The translations under genes and the position numbers were made by a program. From JBDTCS01 sp039923455 (GTDB lineage Bacteria > Bacteroidota > Ignavibacteria > Palsa-1295): a DNA stretch of 19,684 nucleotides. The stretch spans positions 1 to 19,684 of the forward strand of contig JBDTCS010000196.1 in assembly GCA_039923455.1 (NCBI GenBank), read 5' to 3'. Shown here piece by piece: positions 1 through 6,912 of the stretch (within the stretch, counting starts at the first letter, position 1; every line of letters starts with the position of its first letter). The notes under the pieces were generated by a model. It was given only the letters and a program-made list of their open reading frames with translations. It was not told the DNA's origin and searched no databases.

Positions 1-4
1 TCAA

Positions 5-1426
5 CTAGCTCCGCTCTATGTCCGCTAGATTGTAGACAAGAATCCGAATTCGCGAGCGGTCCGTAGGGTCGGAACCGACAGAATAGAGAAGTTTATCATC
101 TTGTGAAATGAAATTCTTCGTAGAAGCTGAGCAGGTAATCTGCTTACTCCTTCTTAGTCCGCTCCGCGCAAAGAGCATAAAACAGTCTTCGTTGTTAGCA
201 GTCCGGTTTTGAAATAAAACGACATCGGTCCCAAGCGAAGTGTTAATTCTATTTCCGATGTCGAAGCGAGTCGACATCTTGATTCGGCGCATGCTTCCTT
301 TGACTCCAACTTCTATCATCGCTCCTGAATCGCTCACCAAGCACAGAGTGTCAGACGCAGTGAAATTTCCTTCAAGTATGTGGTGCGATTTTATGGGCAA
401 ATCACGCTCGGAGACGAGACTATCGTTCTGAAGAACGGATAGTTTGATACCTCCTGTTACATTGGGGGATTCGGAAAGAACCCATGAGAGATCACCCACT
501 TGATTGTGCTCAAGAGCACTTCCAAGATATCTACCAAAAGGCCTTCTGGTCTCGCTTGATAGATCGGATTTATATTTTTTAGAAATATAACTGTAGGTCT
601 CAGTCATCATTGTTACGCTTTGGCCGTAGACAACGGTATCCACTGGGTGGCCAAATCCAATAAAATATGCGTGGACGAAATCTCGTGCGTCCCTCCAAAC
701 AACTTTTTCATACTCTAACTTACTTGGATCTTCGAACTCCGGTAGGCTGTCCATAGATAATAGCTTGCCTGCAAGTGAGCATTGAACCAAGTGTTTGGTT
801 TGAGGATTGTAGATTTGAAAAGCATTGGACGTTCCAATGAAGGTGAGAAGAAGCCCACCAAATTCAGCAGGTTTTTGAAGTCGCACCTCCGGGACGCGAA
901 AGGAATCGACCGCTTGAAATGAGGAGAGATCGATCGCTACTTCTGTCGCGTTAATAGCAGAATCAAGTAGATGATAATCCCTATCGAATCCCGTAGCGCT
1001 TCCAATTTTGTGTGAGGTCAGGAGATGTCCCGAATCGTCTAACGAAAACACCTGACCGAGCAAACCATCCAGACGAGAGCTCATCACTTTCGGTAACGTC
1101 ACACATGGAAGCGATATGCCTTCGTAGGAGCTGACATCCTCAGAATCAGCAATGATGACTATGTTTGCATGGGTCCGCAAGTAGCATGAAACGTTATTCC
1201 ATCCAAACCTCACTTCGGAATTGCAGGGAGCGCAAAATGGCCGACTCCCTATAATTAGCACGGTAAAGCTTTTGTGCTGAAGACCAGCGATCGCCTCCGC
1301 CGATTTTCTGATTGCAGCAAGCAACGATGCAGTATCCGAAGCCCGGATCACCTTGAGGGGATAGATCTGAAGAATCACTGAAATAATTAAGACATTTACA
1401 AGTGTACCAAATCGAGAGATTGACAT
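5..1426 (-). CDS. Secreted thioredoxin-like protein with probable beta-propeller region
   Basis: The 473-residue ORF is complete, from ATG to TAG. The N-terminus has a hydrophobic segment (about residues 8-24) followed by VIRAS, which fits a signal peptide, so the product is probably periplasmic or at the cell surface. Residues 52-140 resemble a redoxin/thioredoxin fold: a strand FTVLIIG, then FCAPC with Cys65 and Cys68 in a CxxC arrangement, then a second strand NIVIIAD. Residues 190-470 contain repeated beta-strand blocks such as GGLLLTFIGTSNAFQIYNP and LCLVSDSGAMIEVG, the texture of a six-bladed propeller as found in Bacteroidota lipid-linked or secreted proteins. No T9SS tail is visible. 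There is no Shine-Dalgarno before the ATG. It lies 70 bases downstream of the SDR-like gene on the same strand. The function is unknown. The thioredoxin call is moderate and the propeller call is inferred from texture. Confidence 0.6.
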   Translation of the reverse strand: MSISRFGTLVNVLIISVILQIYPLKVIRASDTASLLAAIRKSAEAIAGLQHKSFTVLIIGSRPFCAPCNSEVRFGWNNVSCYLRTHANIVIIADSEDVSSYEGISLPCVTLPKVMSSRLDGLLGQVFSLDDSGHLLTSHKIGSATGFDRDYHLLDSAINATEVAIDLSSFQAVDSFRVPEVRLQKPAEFGGLLLTFIGTSNAFQIYNPQTKHLVQCSLAGKLLSMDSLPEFEDPSKLEYEKVVWRDARDFVHAYFIGFGHPVDTVVYGQSVTMMTETYSYISKKYKSDLSSETRRPFGRYLGSALEHNQVGDLSWVLSESPNVTGGIKLSVLQNDSLVSERDLPIKSHHILEGNFTASDTLCLVSDSGAMIEVGVKGSMRRIKMSTRFDIGNRINTSLGTDVVLFQNRTANNEDCFMLFARSGLRRSKQITCSASTKNFISQDDKLLYSVGSDPTDRSRIRILVYNLADIERS

Positions 1427-1496
1427 AGAGTAATAACCAAATAATGTTAATGAGCTCGGGGGTTACATGCAGTAGCCGTTCACTGTGTTTGCAAAT

Positions 1497-2066
1497 CTAC
1501 GGCCTCAAACTCCAGGGACGTGTAACACCGACAGTAAACTGGGTCTGATCTTTTTCGATCGCTTCCAAAATTCCTTGAGAGATCTCATCATTTGTTAGCC
1601 ACCTCGAGGTCTCTCCTTCCAAAATAAACCCGAGCACTACGCGTCTATAGTTTGAAGAAAGGAGCGGCTGCGATTGAATGTTCGAATCTACACTGTTGCG
1701 GCTCGGATCATCAACAGAACTTCCAAGGATTTTGAAATATCTAAAGTTGGGTTGATCATTGTAGACGTCGTCAAAGATGATCTTGTCGGTCTCGATCGCA
1801 TCGGAGTGGACCCATGCTATCCCTGTGCTTAGCGCGCCACGTTCCTTGATGGCGAGATCGACTGCTTGCGAAAGCTGCTCAAGATTTCTATAGTCAACGA
1901 TGCAGGGATGCATTCGCTGTTGCTCCATTTGCGTTATGTCGAGACGAAGCCGCTCGAAACCGGAAGCGGTCGTCGCAAGAACGGAAACATCATTCCCGAT
2001 TTCTATCAATGCCTTGACGAGGGGTCGCAACAGTCCGGTGCCACCGACGACTAAAATATGAGCCAT
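1497..2066 (-). CDS. Short Rossmann-fold SDR-like NAD(P)-binding protein
   Basis: The 189-residue product opens with MAHILVVGGTGLLRPLVKAL, a typical beta-strand plus glycine-rich dinucleotide-binding loop (GGTG). The SDR catalytic YxxxK is not evident. The C-terminal part, with RRVVLGFILEGETSRWLTND and EEIS-like ISQGILEAI, resembles a small group of about 180-residue proteins annotated as short-chain dehydrogenases in Bacillus and other bacteria. I infer a nucleotide-binding role, and the substrate is unknown. It reads in the same direction as its neighbours, with 72 bases separating it from the 172-residue gene upstream. That gap holds a tandem TAACGGAT repeat. The ATG start places the glycine loop at the very N-terminus, as expected for this fold. 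Confidence 0.7.
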   Translation of the reverse strand: MAHILVVGGTGLLRPLVKALIEIGNDVSVLATTASGFERLRLDITQMEQQRMHPCIVDYRNLEQLSQAVDLAIKERGALSTGIAWVHSDAIETDKIIFDDVYNDQPNFRYFKILGSSVDDPSRNSVDSNIQSQPLLSSNYRRVVLGFILEGETSRWLTNDEISQGILEAIEKDQTQFTVGVTRPWSLRP

Positions 2067-2091
2067 TGCTTTTGACTTGCGCCATTGATCA

Positions 2092-2107
2092 TAACGGATT
2101 AACGGAT
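2092..2107. repeat. Tandem 8-bp repeat TAACGGAT x2
   Basis: TAACGGAT occurs twice back to back, 26-41 bases upstream of the SDR-like start codon. It could be a regulator site or a chance microrepeat. Confidence 0.35.
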
Positions 2108-2138
2108 CAGTGTGCCCGTGAGTTACAGACCCCTAATA

Positions 2139-2657
2139 TTATTGCTTTCGCGCAGCGGGCTTTAGTTCGAGAAAATCTTGAAGACCAAGAATACTTACGA
2201 CGCGTCTTTGTAAGGCAGGGTTGAATGAATCCATGGGTTCGCTTGCGCTGAAAATGTCGGCGACGGCTTTGCCGCGGGCGTCCGATATGAGGAGTGTTGC
2301 CTCATTCAAAGCATACTTCATGATGCGTTGCAGAATTTCTTTGGCGAGCATCTGCACAAAATCCTTGCTGTGTTGATCGGGAGTCAGATCCCAAACAAAT
2401 TCGAGCGAGTAATTTTTCGCTGGAGTCTCGTAATATTGCGAGCGCATCCATCCAACGTAGTTGCCTTTTTCTGCGATGATGGATATTCGAAGTCCTGCAT
2501 CCGCAGCAAGTGCCGCCATTTCTTCCTGCTTAAGCGACTCCCAGTTTTGAAATCCTGTCGGAACAGCACGCACATTCCCAATGCGTCGATACACTTCGAA
2601 GAGCGCATGCCAATCCTGATCCGTCAAGAAATTATCTATTTCTCGAAAGTAAAACAT
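2139..2657 (-). CDS. Hypothetical protein, 172 aa
   Basis: The ORF is complete, from ATG to TAA. I do not recognise the family. The product is a soluble alpha/beta protein with no signal peptide or membrane segment. It alternates amphipathic helices (DWHALFEVYRRIG, LKQEEMAALAADAG) with strands (LRISIIAEKGNYVGWMRSQYY, SLEFVWDL). The order of elements loosely recalls a GNAT acetyltransferase fold, but I cannot see an acetyl-CoA-binding Q/RxxGxG/A motif, so I do not make that call. The codon texture matches its neighbours. It lies 141 bases downstream of the FAD oxidoreductase on the same strand, and a pair of 13-bp direct repeats sits upstream of its start. Confidence 0.6.
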   Translation of the reverse strand: MFYFREIDNFLTDQDWHALFEVYRRIGNVRAVPTGFQNWESLKQEEMAALAADAGLRISIIAEKGNYVGWMRSQYYETPAKNYSLEFVWDLTPDQHSKDFVQMLAKEILQRIMKYALNEATLLISDARGKAVADIFSASEPMDSFNPALQRRVVSILGLQDFLELKPAARKQ

Positions 2658-2699
2658 TTGTCACTTGTGGTAATCTTCTGAGAAGTCTGACGAAGCTAT

Positions 2700-2732
2700 T
2701 CCAACTCTATCGGTGCCAATCCAACTCTATCG
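2700..2732. repeat. Two 13-bp direct repeats spaced 20 bp apart
   Basis: TCCAACTCTATCG occurs at 2700-2712 and again at 2720-2732. The start-to-start distance is 20 bp, about two helical turns. The pair lies 43-75 bases upstream of the 172-residue minus-strand gene, a plausible place for a regulator or promoter element. The function is inferred from geometry only. Confidence 0.45.
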
Positions 2733-2798
2733 CAGCTAAGAAGTCGTCGAAGCGGATTTTGTTACACGTCGCACAAAAGAAAAGACTCAAGGGAGCAC

Positions 2799-4385
2799 TT
2801 AGTATTTCGCTGCACACTGCACGGCACAACGCTCTCCGTCCATCGCGGCAGAAACGATTCCGCCTGCATAACCCGCGCCTTCACCGCATGGATAGAGTCC
2901 TGCGATCTGCTCGTGCTCCAGCGTTTCGTGATTGCGCGGAATTCGAACAGGTGACGATGTCCGAGATTCGACAGCAACAAGAATCGCTTCGTTCGTATAG
3001 TAACCTTTCAATTTTTTCCCGAACGCTTTCATCGCTTCCGTCAATCGAGCAGTCACTTGCTTTGGTAATACATCGCGCAACATTACCGATGCAACGCCCG
3101 GTTGATAGGAGTTGATTGGCAAAGATTGCGAGTGACGTTGATCCACAAAATCAACCATGCGCTGTCCCGGAGCACGCTGTGAGAGCGTCGATTCGGTGCC
3201 ACCTCCAGCAATCCACGCGGCACGTTCCACCGATTCTTGATAGCGTACAGCTTTGAGCGCACCATGATCCGCGAATCGAACCATGTCTTCGAGTTCGATA
3301 CTCACAACGATTCCGGAATTTGCGAACGGATTATTCCGCTTCGAAGGCGACCAACCGTTTGTCACGATTTCGTTTTGCTTCGTAGCACAAGGCGCGATGA
3401 TACCTCCCGGGCACATACAAAACGAATAGACTCCCCGACCTTTTACTTGCTCGACGAGACTATAGGACGCGGGTGGAAGAAATTCACCTCGGTCGTCTGC
3501 GTGATATTGTATCTTGTCAATAAGCGATTGCGGATGTTCGATGCGAACGCCGAGCGCAAAAGGTTTTGCTTCGAGCGCGATCTTCTTTCGATCGAGCAAT
3601 TCAAATATGTCGCGGGCCGAGTGACCTGTCGCGAGTATCACTGCTTCGCCTTCGAATTTATTCCCTGCTGCATCGACAACGCCTCGGATGCTTCCATTCT
3701 GAATCAAGAGATCAATCACCTGCGTATCAAAGTGCACCTCCCCACCTGCTTGCAAGATCGCCTCGCGCATCGACTGAATAATTTTAGGAAGATTATTCGT
3801 GCCAATGTGTGGATGCGCATCGACGAGAATCGTATTCGATGCACCGTGCGCGACTAATCTTTCCAAAACGCGGCGCACATTTCCACGCTTATCGGAGCGA
3901 GTATAAAGCTTTCCATCGGAGTATGTCCCTGCCCCACCTTCTCCAAAGCAATAGTTAGAGTTGGGATCGACGAATTGCTCTTTGTGAATCGCTGCAAGAT
4001 CTCGCCGACGACTCCGTACATCTTTACCGCGCTCCAGTATAATAGGCTTGCGGCCAAGCTCGATCAGCTTGAGCGCCGCAAACAAACCGGCAGGACCGCT
4101 ACCGATCACGATCACTCGCTTGGCATTGCTGACGTTCGGGTATTCTACTGAAAAAACTTGCGGAGTTGGAGCCGGCTCATTCGAATAAACTAGTACGGTT
4201 GCAAGTATATTAATTTGTCGCGAGCGAGCATCGATCGATCGCTTGACCAATTCGACATGAGTGATCGTACTCAATGGAAGTTCGAGCGCAAGCGCAGCCT
4301 CCGATCGAAGCATTGACTGATCAGGCAGACCGATCCCAATCTGCGCTTGTTCCGGAGTGAACTTTAGTTGAAGTGTTTGCTGCAC
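2799..4385 (-). CDS. FAD-dependent oxidoreductase, COG2509-like
   Basis: The product has 528 residues. Residues 1-85 form an alpha/beta lead-in domain, followed by the dinucleotide-binding strand RVIVIGSGPAGLFAALKLIE (residues 90-109) and an acidic residue at the end of the second strand (ILERG). The block YCFGEGGAGTYSDGKLYTR (about 145-163), the later ILATGHSARDIF, and the C-terminal GLYPCGEGAGYAGGI are hallmarks of the uncharacterised FAD-dependent dehydrogenase family COG2509. The physiological substrate is not known for the family. The first codon is GTG (4383-4385). No ATG lies upstream in frame before a TGA, and starting here keeps the lead-in domain. There is no signal peptide, so it should be cytoplasmic. 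It is transcribed divergently from the PQQ-propeller gene, with a 147-base shared upstream region. Confidence 0.85.
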   Translation of the reverse strand: MQQTLQLKFTPEQAQIGIGLPDQSMLRSEAALALELPLSTITHVELVKRSIDARSRQINILATVLVYSNEPAPTPQVFSVEYPNVSNAKRVIVIGSGPAGLFAALKLIELGRKPIILERGKDVRSRRRDLAAIHKEQFVDPNSNYCFGEGGAGTYSDGKLYTRSDKRGNVRRVLERLVAHGASNTILVDAHPHIGTNNLPKIIQSMREAILQAGGEVHFDTQVIDLLIQNGSIRGVVDAAGNKFEGEAVILATGHSARDIFELLDRKKIALEAKPFALGVRIEHPQSLIDKIQYHADDRGEFLPPASYSLVEQVKGRGVYSFCMCPGGIIAPCATKQNEIVTNGWSPSKRNNPFANSGIVVSIELEDMVRFADHGALKAVRYQESVERAAWIAGGGTESTLSQRAPGQRMVDFVDQRHSQSLPINSYQPGVASVMLRDVLPKQVTARLTEAMKAFGKKLKGYYTNEAILVAVESRTSSPVRIPRNHETLEHEQIAGLYPCGEGAGYAGGIVSAAMDGERCAVQCAAKY

Positions 4386-4443
4386 GAAGTTGGCTGCTCG
4401 AAGTTCGATTACATATTTGATTCGTTCAGAAACGCTGCAAACC

Positions 4444-4458
4444 GTGAGATAGTCTCAC
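4444..4458. promoter_or_regulatory. Perfect palindrome GTGAGA-TAG-TCTCAC
   Basis: This 6-bp inverted repeat with a 3-base spacer lies between the divergent FAD oxidoreductase and PQQ-propeller genes. It is 59 bases from the GTG of the former and 75 from the ATG of the latter. Its size and placement fit a dimeric repressor operator, and no regulator gene is nearby. Confidence 0.4.
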
Positions 4459-4532
4459 AGTCCAAACTGCGATTAAATACAAAGCGGAATTCCAGGCGTT
4501 ATATTCGAAGAGAATTCGTCGTCAATAAAATC

Positions 4533-5981
4533 ATGATGCAATACACAGCCCAAACAAAACTCCATCGCGCAATATCCCGTCGCGCAATTTTCGCATTCAT
4601 TGCTGCTGTTTTTCTCTTCGGACTACAGGCATCCCCTGCGCATGCTCAGCCTGTCCACTCTGCGTGGCCGATGTACGGTCACGATGCGCAGCATACATGC
4701 CAGACCGACTTCGGTGCGACGATCGGCCGCAAATTACGCTGGGCTTTTCCGAATGGCTCAAGCGTGCAATCGGCGCCCGCCATGGGAGCCGACTCGACGA
4801 TCTATCTCGGTACCACGCTTGCCCTCTATGCACTCGACGAACTTGCACAGATCAAATGGAGTCACTTTATTCCCGGTGGTATCGTATCGACGCCGGCAGT
4901 CGATAGCAATAAGGTCGTGTACGTCGGTTCGCTCTTCGATACGCTCTATGCCATTCGATCGGATGAAGTCGTGCTATGGAAATTTTATACAGGTGGGATC
5001 ATCGCGTGTTCGCCGACGATTGGGCCTGATGGAAGAATTTATTTGGGGTCAAGCAATGGAGCACTGAGCGCGATTGATCAAGATGGAAATCTATTATGGA
5101 AATTTCAAACGGGCGGTGGTATCGTCTCTTCACCGGCTCTGGATGCAAACGGTGCGATCTATGTAACGTCGCAGGATAGTGCGATTTATTCTATTACTTC
5201 GGGTGGGCAGCAGCGTTGGAAATTTTCTACCGGTGGCTTTATCGAAGGAAGTCCGGCCATCGGAAAAAATGGCAACATTTACTTTGGCTCAAAAGATGGT
5301 AAGGTGTACTGCCTCGATTCGCTCGGTGCTACAAAGTGGAGCGACACGGTTGGCGCGGGCGTCACATCAACACCTGCACTCGCGAAAGATGGGACGATCT
5401 ATTTTGCGGCCGGAGCAAACATGACACTCTTCGCATACACGCCAGATGGCAACCGAAAATGGAGTTTCAAAGCCGGAGGTGAATTGCGCTCCGGTTGCAC
5501 CATCGCGGGTGATGGGATGATTTACTTCACGGCGTACAACAATACGCTGTATCAGTTGGACGCTGCTGGCAAACGTGTATGGTCGTTCGTTGCAGGTTCG
5601 TTCGTATATGCTCCTCCCATCATAGCACCAAGTGGCGCGATCTATCTTTCGCAGACCGATACTCTGACGGCGCTTGGGGGAAATATTCTGGCAGTTGGAA
5701 ATTCGAATTCCTCAAGAGACTTTCAACTAAGCGCTGTGTATCCGAATCCGGCCGATGCACGAATTGGAATCACTATTCCGAAAGGCCTCGCGTCCGAATC
5801 CGTTATCTCGATCGTTAACAGCCTTGGTCAGGAAGTGAAAGCCATCGTGAGTACCAATTCCGCAAGACAATCGACGAATATCGAGGTTTCGACTGCGGAG
5901 CTTGCAAACGGAGTCTATTCGGTGCAATTCCGATCCGCGTCGGGGGCTATGGCTCGGTCCCGTTTCGTGGTTCAGCACTGA
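4533..5981 (+). CDS. Secreted PQQ-like beta-propeller protein with T9SS sorting domain
   Basis: I place the start at the ATG-ATG pair at 4533/4536. The 55 codons open upstream are basic and non-hydrophobic, whereas MMQYTAQTKLHR leads straight into a signal peptide ending ...SPAHA-QP (about residue 38). The product has 482 residues. Residues 57-390 hold eight blades of about 40 residues. Each has a W-x-F/S ... G-G ... S/T-PA ... G-x-IY motif (KFYTGG, KFQTGG, KFSTGG and so on), as in PQQ-dependent dehydrogenase and BamB-like propellers. Catalytic residues of true quinoprotein dehydrogenases are not visible, so binding or scaffolding is more likely than redox catalysis. Residues 398-482 (VYPNPAD...LGQEV...LANGVYSV...) form a type A T9SS sorting domain, predicting translocation across the outer membrane and cleavage or anchoring. 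Confidence 0.85.
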   Translation: MMQYTAQTKLHRAISRRAIFAFIAAVFLFGLQASPAHAQPVHSAWPMYGHDAQHTCQTDFGATIGRKLRWAFPNGSSVQSAPAMGADSTIYLGTTLALYALDELAQIKWSHFIPGGIVSTPAVDSNKVVYVGSLFDTLYAIRSDEVVLWKFYTGGIIACSPTIGPDGRIYLGSSNGALSAIDQDGNLLWKFQTGGGIVSSPALDANGAIYVTSQDSAIYSITSGGQQRWKFSTGGFIEGSPAIGKNGNIYFGSKDGKVYCLDSLGATKWSDTVGAGVTSTPALAKDGTIYFAAGANMTLFAYTPDGNRKWSFKAGGELRSGCTIAGDGMIYFTAYNNTLYQLDAAGKRVWSFVAGSFVYAPPIIAPSGAIYLSQTDTLTALGGNILAVGNSNSSRDFQLSAVYPNPADARIGITIPKGLASESVISIVNSLGQEVKAIVSTNSARQSTNIEVSTAELANGVYSVQFRSASGAMARSRFVVQH

Positions 5982-6035
5982 GAAATCGGCACTTTTTTAG
6001 GTTTGGAGCGATCTGGGAGCGATTTCGGGATTGCT

Positions 6036-6071
6036 GTCGTTAGGCACCCTTGTAACTAACGGCGCTTTTGT
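6036..6071 (+). terminator. Possible terminator of the PQQ-propeller gene
   Basis: CGTTAG (6038-6043) pairs perfectly with CTAACG (6056-6061) and extends by one G-T and one G-C pair to an 8-bp stem with a 12-base loop. GCTTTTGTCTTG follows. The T-tract is interrupted and the loop is long, so this is a moderate call. Confidence 0.4.
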
Positions 6072-6225
6072 CTTGAGTTGTTTCCGTTTTCGTGTTCATG
6101 GATAAAAAGCCCTTTTGCGTGAGTGATTACGCGAATAGGTGATTTATCCCGCAAGTTTGGTTGATCGGTTTTTAAGGTCCGTGCTTCGGTGCGTTCCCCC
6201 GCCCATCTTCTGTGCTGCAGTGTTT

Positions 6226-6244
6226 CCGATTCGGGCGAATCAGG
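6226..6244 (+). promoter_or_regulatory. Leader hairpin touching the ribosome-binding site
   Basis: GATTC (6228-6232) pairs with GAATC (6237-6241) around a GGGC loop. CC at 6226-6227 can continue pairing with GG at 6243-6244 across a bulged A. Those two G bases belong to the AGGAGG at 6242-6247, so the hairpin could partly mask the ribosome-binding site. Temperature-dependent access is a possibility, not shown. Confidence 0.4.
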
Positions 6245-6251
6245 AGGGACG

Positions 6252-6341
6252 ATGAGTGAATCATTACTCGTTCCTGACTCCGCTTTCAGAGTATCTCAAC
6301 AAACGCTCCTCTTTTCGAACAGCATCAAGGGTGGATCATAG
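6252..6341 (+). CDS. Putative 29-codon leader ORF upstream of the RRM gene
   Basis: ATG at 6252 follows AGGAGG (6242-6247) with a 4-base gap, and the frame stays open for 29 codons (MSESLLVPDSAFRV... to IKGGS) until TAG at 6339-6341. The last base of the stop is the first base of a GTG in the frame of the RRM gene (TAGTG), the usual geometry of translational coupling. The peptide matches nothing I know and has no run of a single amino acid that would indicate classical attenuation. It could be a regulatory upstream ORF or a chance frame. The strength of the Shine-Dalgarno, unusual among genes in this window, is the main argument for it. Confidence 0.4.
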   Translation: MSESLLVPDSAFRVSQQTLLFSNSIKGGS

Positions 6342-6379
6342 TGAATTCATACCGGTGCGAATTTCTGGATTCTGAATTT

Positions 6380-6724
6380 ATGATGAAGATTTACGTAGGC
6401 GGACTTCCGTATCAGACTGACGAAGAACAACTCTCGCAGATTTTTGCAGCTTATGGCGAAGTAGCCAGCGCAAAGATCATCACAGATCGTGACACCGGTC
6501 GCAGCAAGGGTTTTGGATTCGTTGAAATGAACGATGACGAAGCCGGCAAGAAGGCTATCGCAGAACTGCACGAAGCAGATCTCGGTGGACGTACGATCAC
6601 TGTCAACGAGGCACGCCCAATGGAGCCGCGCAGCGGTGGTGGCGGCGGACGTGGCGGATCGGGTGGCGGTCGTGGCGGCTCAGGCGGCGGCGGCAACCGT
6701 GGTGGTGGCGGCGGTCGCTGGTAA
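6380..6724 (+). CDS. RRM-domain RNA-binding protein with glycine-rich tail
   Basis: The 114-residue product starts MMKIYVGGLP and is a single RNA recognition motif. RNP2 is KIYVGGLP (residues 3-10), RNP1 is KGFGFVEM (43-50), and the domain ends near residue 80 (TITVNEARP). Residues 84-114 are an RGG-type tail rich in Gly, Ser and Arg, ending in RW. Bacterial and cyanobacterial relatives are small cytoplasmic RNA chaperones, often induced by cold. I chose ATG 6380 (ATG 6383 is equally possible) because family members begin right at RNP2. The GTG at 6341 would add 13 unrelated residues but overlaps the leader ORF stop, so an extended form through coupling cannot be excluded. A strong hairpin terminator follows 38 bases after the stop, so the gene is monocistronic. 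Confidence 0.9.
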   Translation: MMKIYVGGLPYQTDEEQLSQIFAAYGEVASAKIITDRDTGRSKGFGFVEMNDDEAGKKAIAELHEADLGGRTITVNEARPMEPRSGGGGGRGGSGGGRGGSGGGGNRGGGGGRW

Positions 6725-6740
6725 GCGATTCCCCATTCAC

Positions 6741-6757
6741 AGAACTTACAAAGTTCT
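6741..6757 (+). repeat. Small inverted repeat before the RRM terminator
   Basis: AGAACTT and AAGTTCT form a perfect 7-bp stem around ACA, starting 17 bases after the RRM stop and directly preceding the main terminator. It may stabilise the mRNA 3' end or be part of a double terminator. Confidence 0.5.
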
Positions 6758-6762
6758 TCCCG

Positions 6763-6801
6763 AGAACCCCATTTGAATTTCAAATGGGGTTCTTTATTTT
6801 T
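6763..6801 (+). terminator. Rho-independent terminator of the RRM gene
   Basis: AGAACCCCATTTGAA (6763-6777) is perfectly complementary to TTCAAATGGGGTTCT (6779-6793). With a realistic loop this leaves about 13 bp of stem. TTATTTTT (6794-6801) follows directly. It is a textbook intrinsic terminator and rules out the ATG at 6784 as a gene start. Confidence 0.9.
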
Positions 6802-6912
6802 GGTAGCTTCTTTTTATTCCTCAATCTTTTGGCAGTTCGAGTTCCACGCGCCTCTTCGTGTATTAAATTTGTTACAAGATTGAGACAGCAACATCTTCAT
6901 TCTCGAATACCT

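Larger units (their letters stand above)
5982..6379. other. Gene-free stretch and leader region upstream of the RRM gene
   Basis: These 398 bases separate the PQQ-propeller gene from the RRM gene. I see a hairpin at 6036-6063 that may end the upstream transcript, a hairpin at 6226-6244, a strong ribosome-binding site at 6242-6247 and a 29-codon ORF at 6252-6341. No tRNA or known riboswitch pattern is recognisable. A long structured leader is a known trait of cold-inducible RNA-binding protein genes, and that role here is inference. Confidence 0.5.

Noticed and set aside
3237..3857. 206-codon plus-strand frame inside the FAD oxidoreductase gene
   Set aside because: It is the opposite strand of conserved FAD-enzyme sequence, with no protein family texture.
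4368..4532. Upstream extension of the PQQ-propeller gene to an ATG at 4368
   Set aside because: It would add 55 polar and basic residues before a clear signal peptide and overlap the divergent FAD oxidoreductase start.
6098..6142. 14-codon ORF (MDKKPFCVSDYANR) in the RRM leader
   Set aside because: It has no ribosome-binding site and no coupling to a downstream gene. It is too short to support.
6631..6724. GGCGGT-rich stretch as a repeat array or assembly artefact
   Set aside because: It encodes the glycine-rich RGG tail expected of this RRM family.
6784..6912. ATG at 6784 as start of the ASH-like protein
   Set aside because: The codon lies inside the RRM terminator stem. The signal peptide begins at the ATG at 6913.
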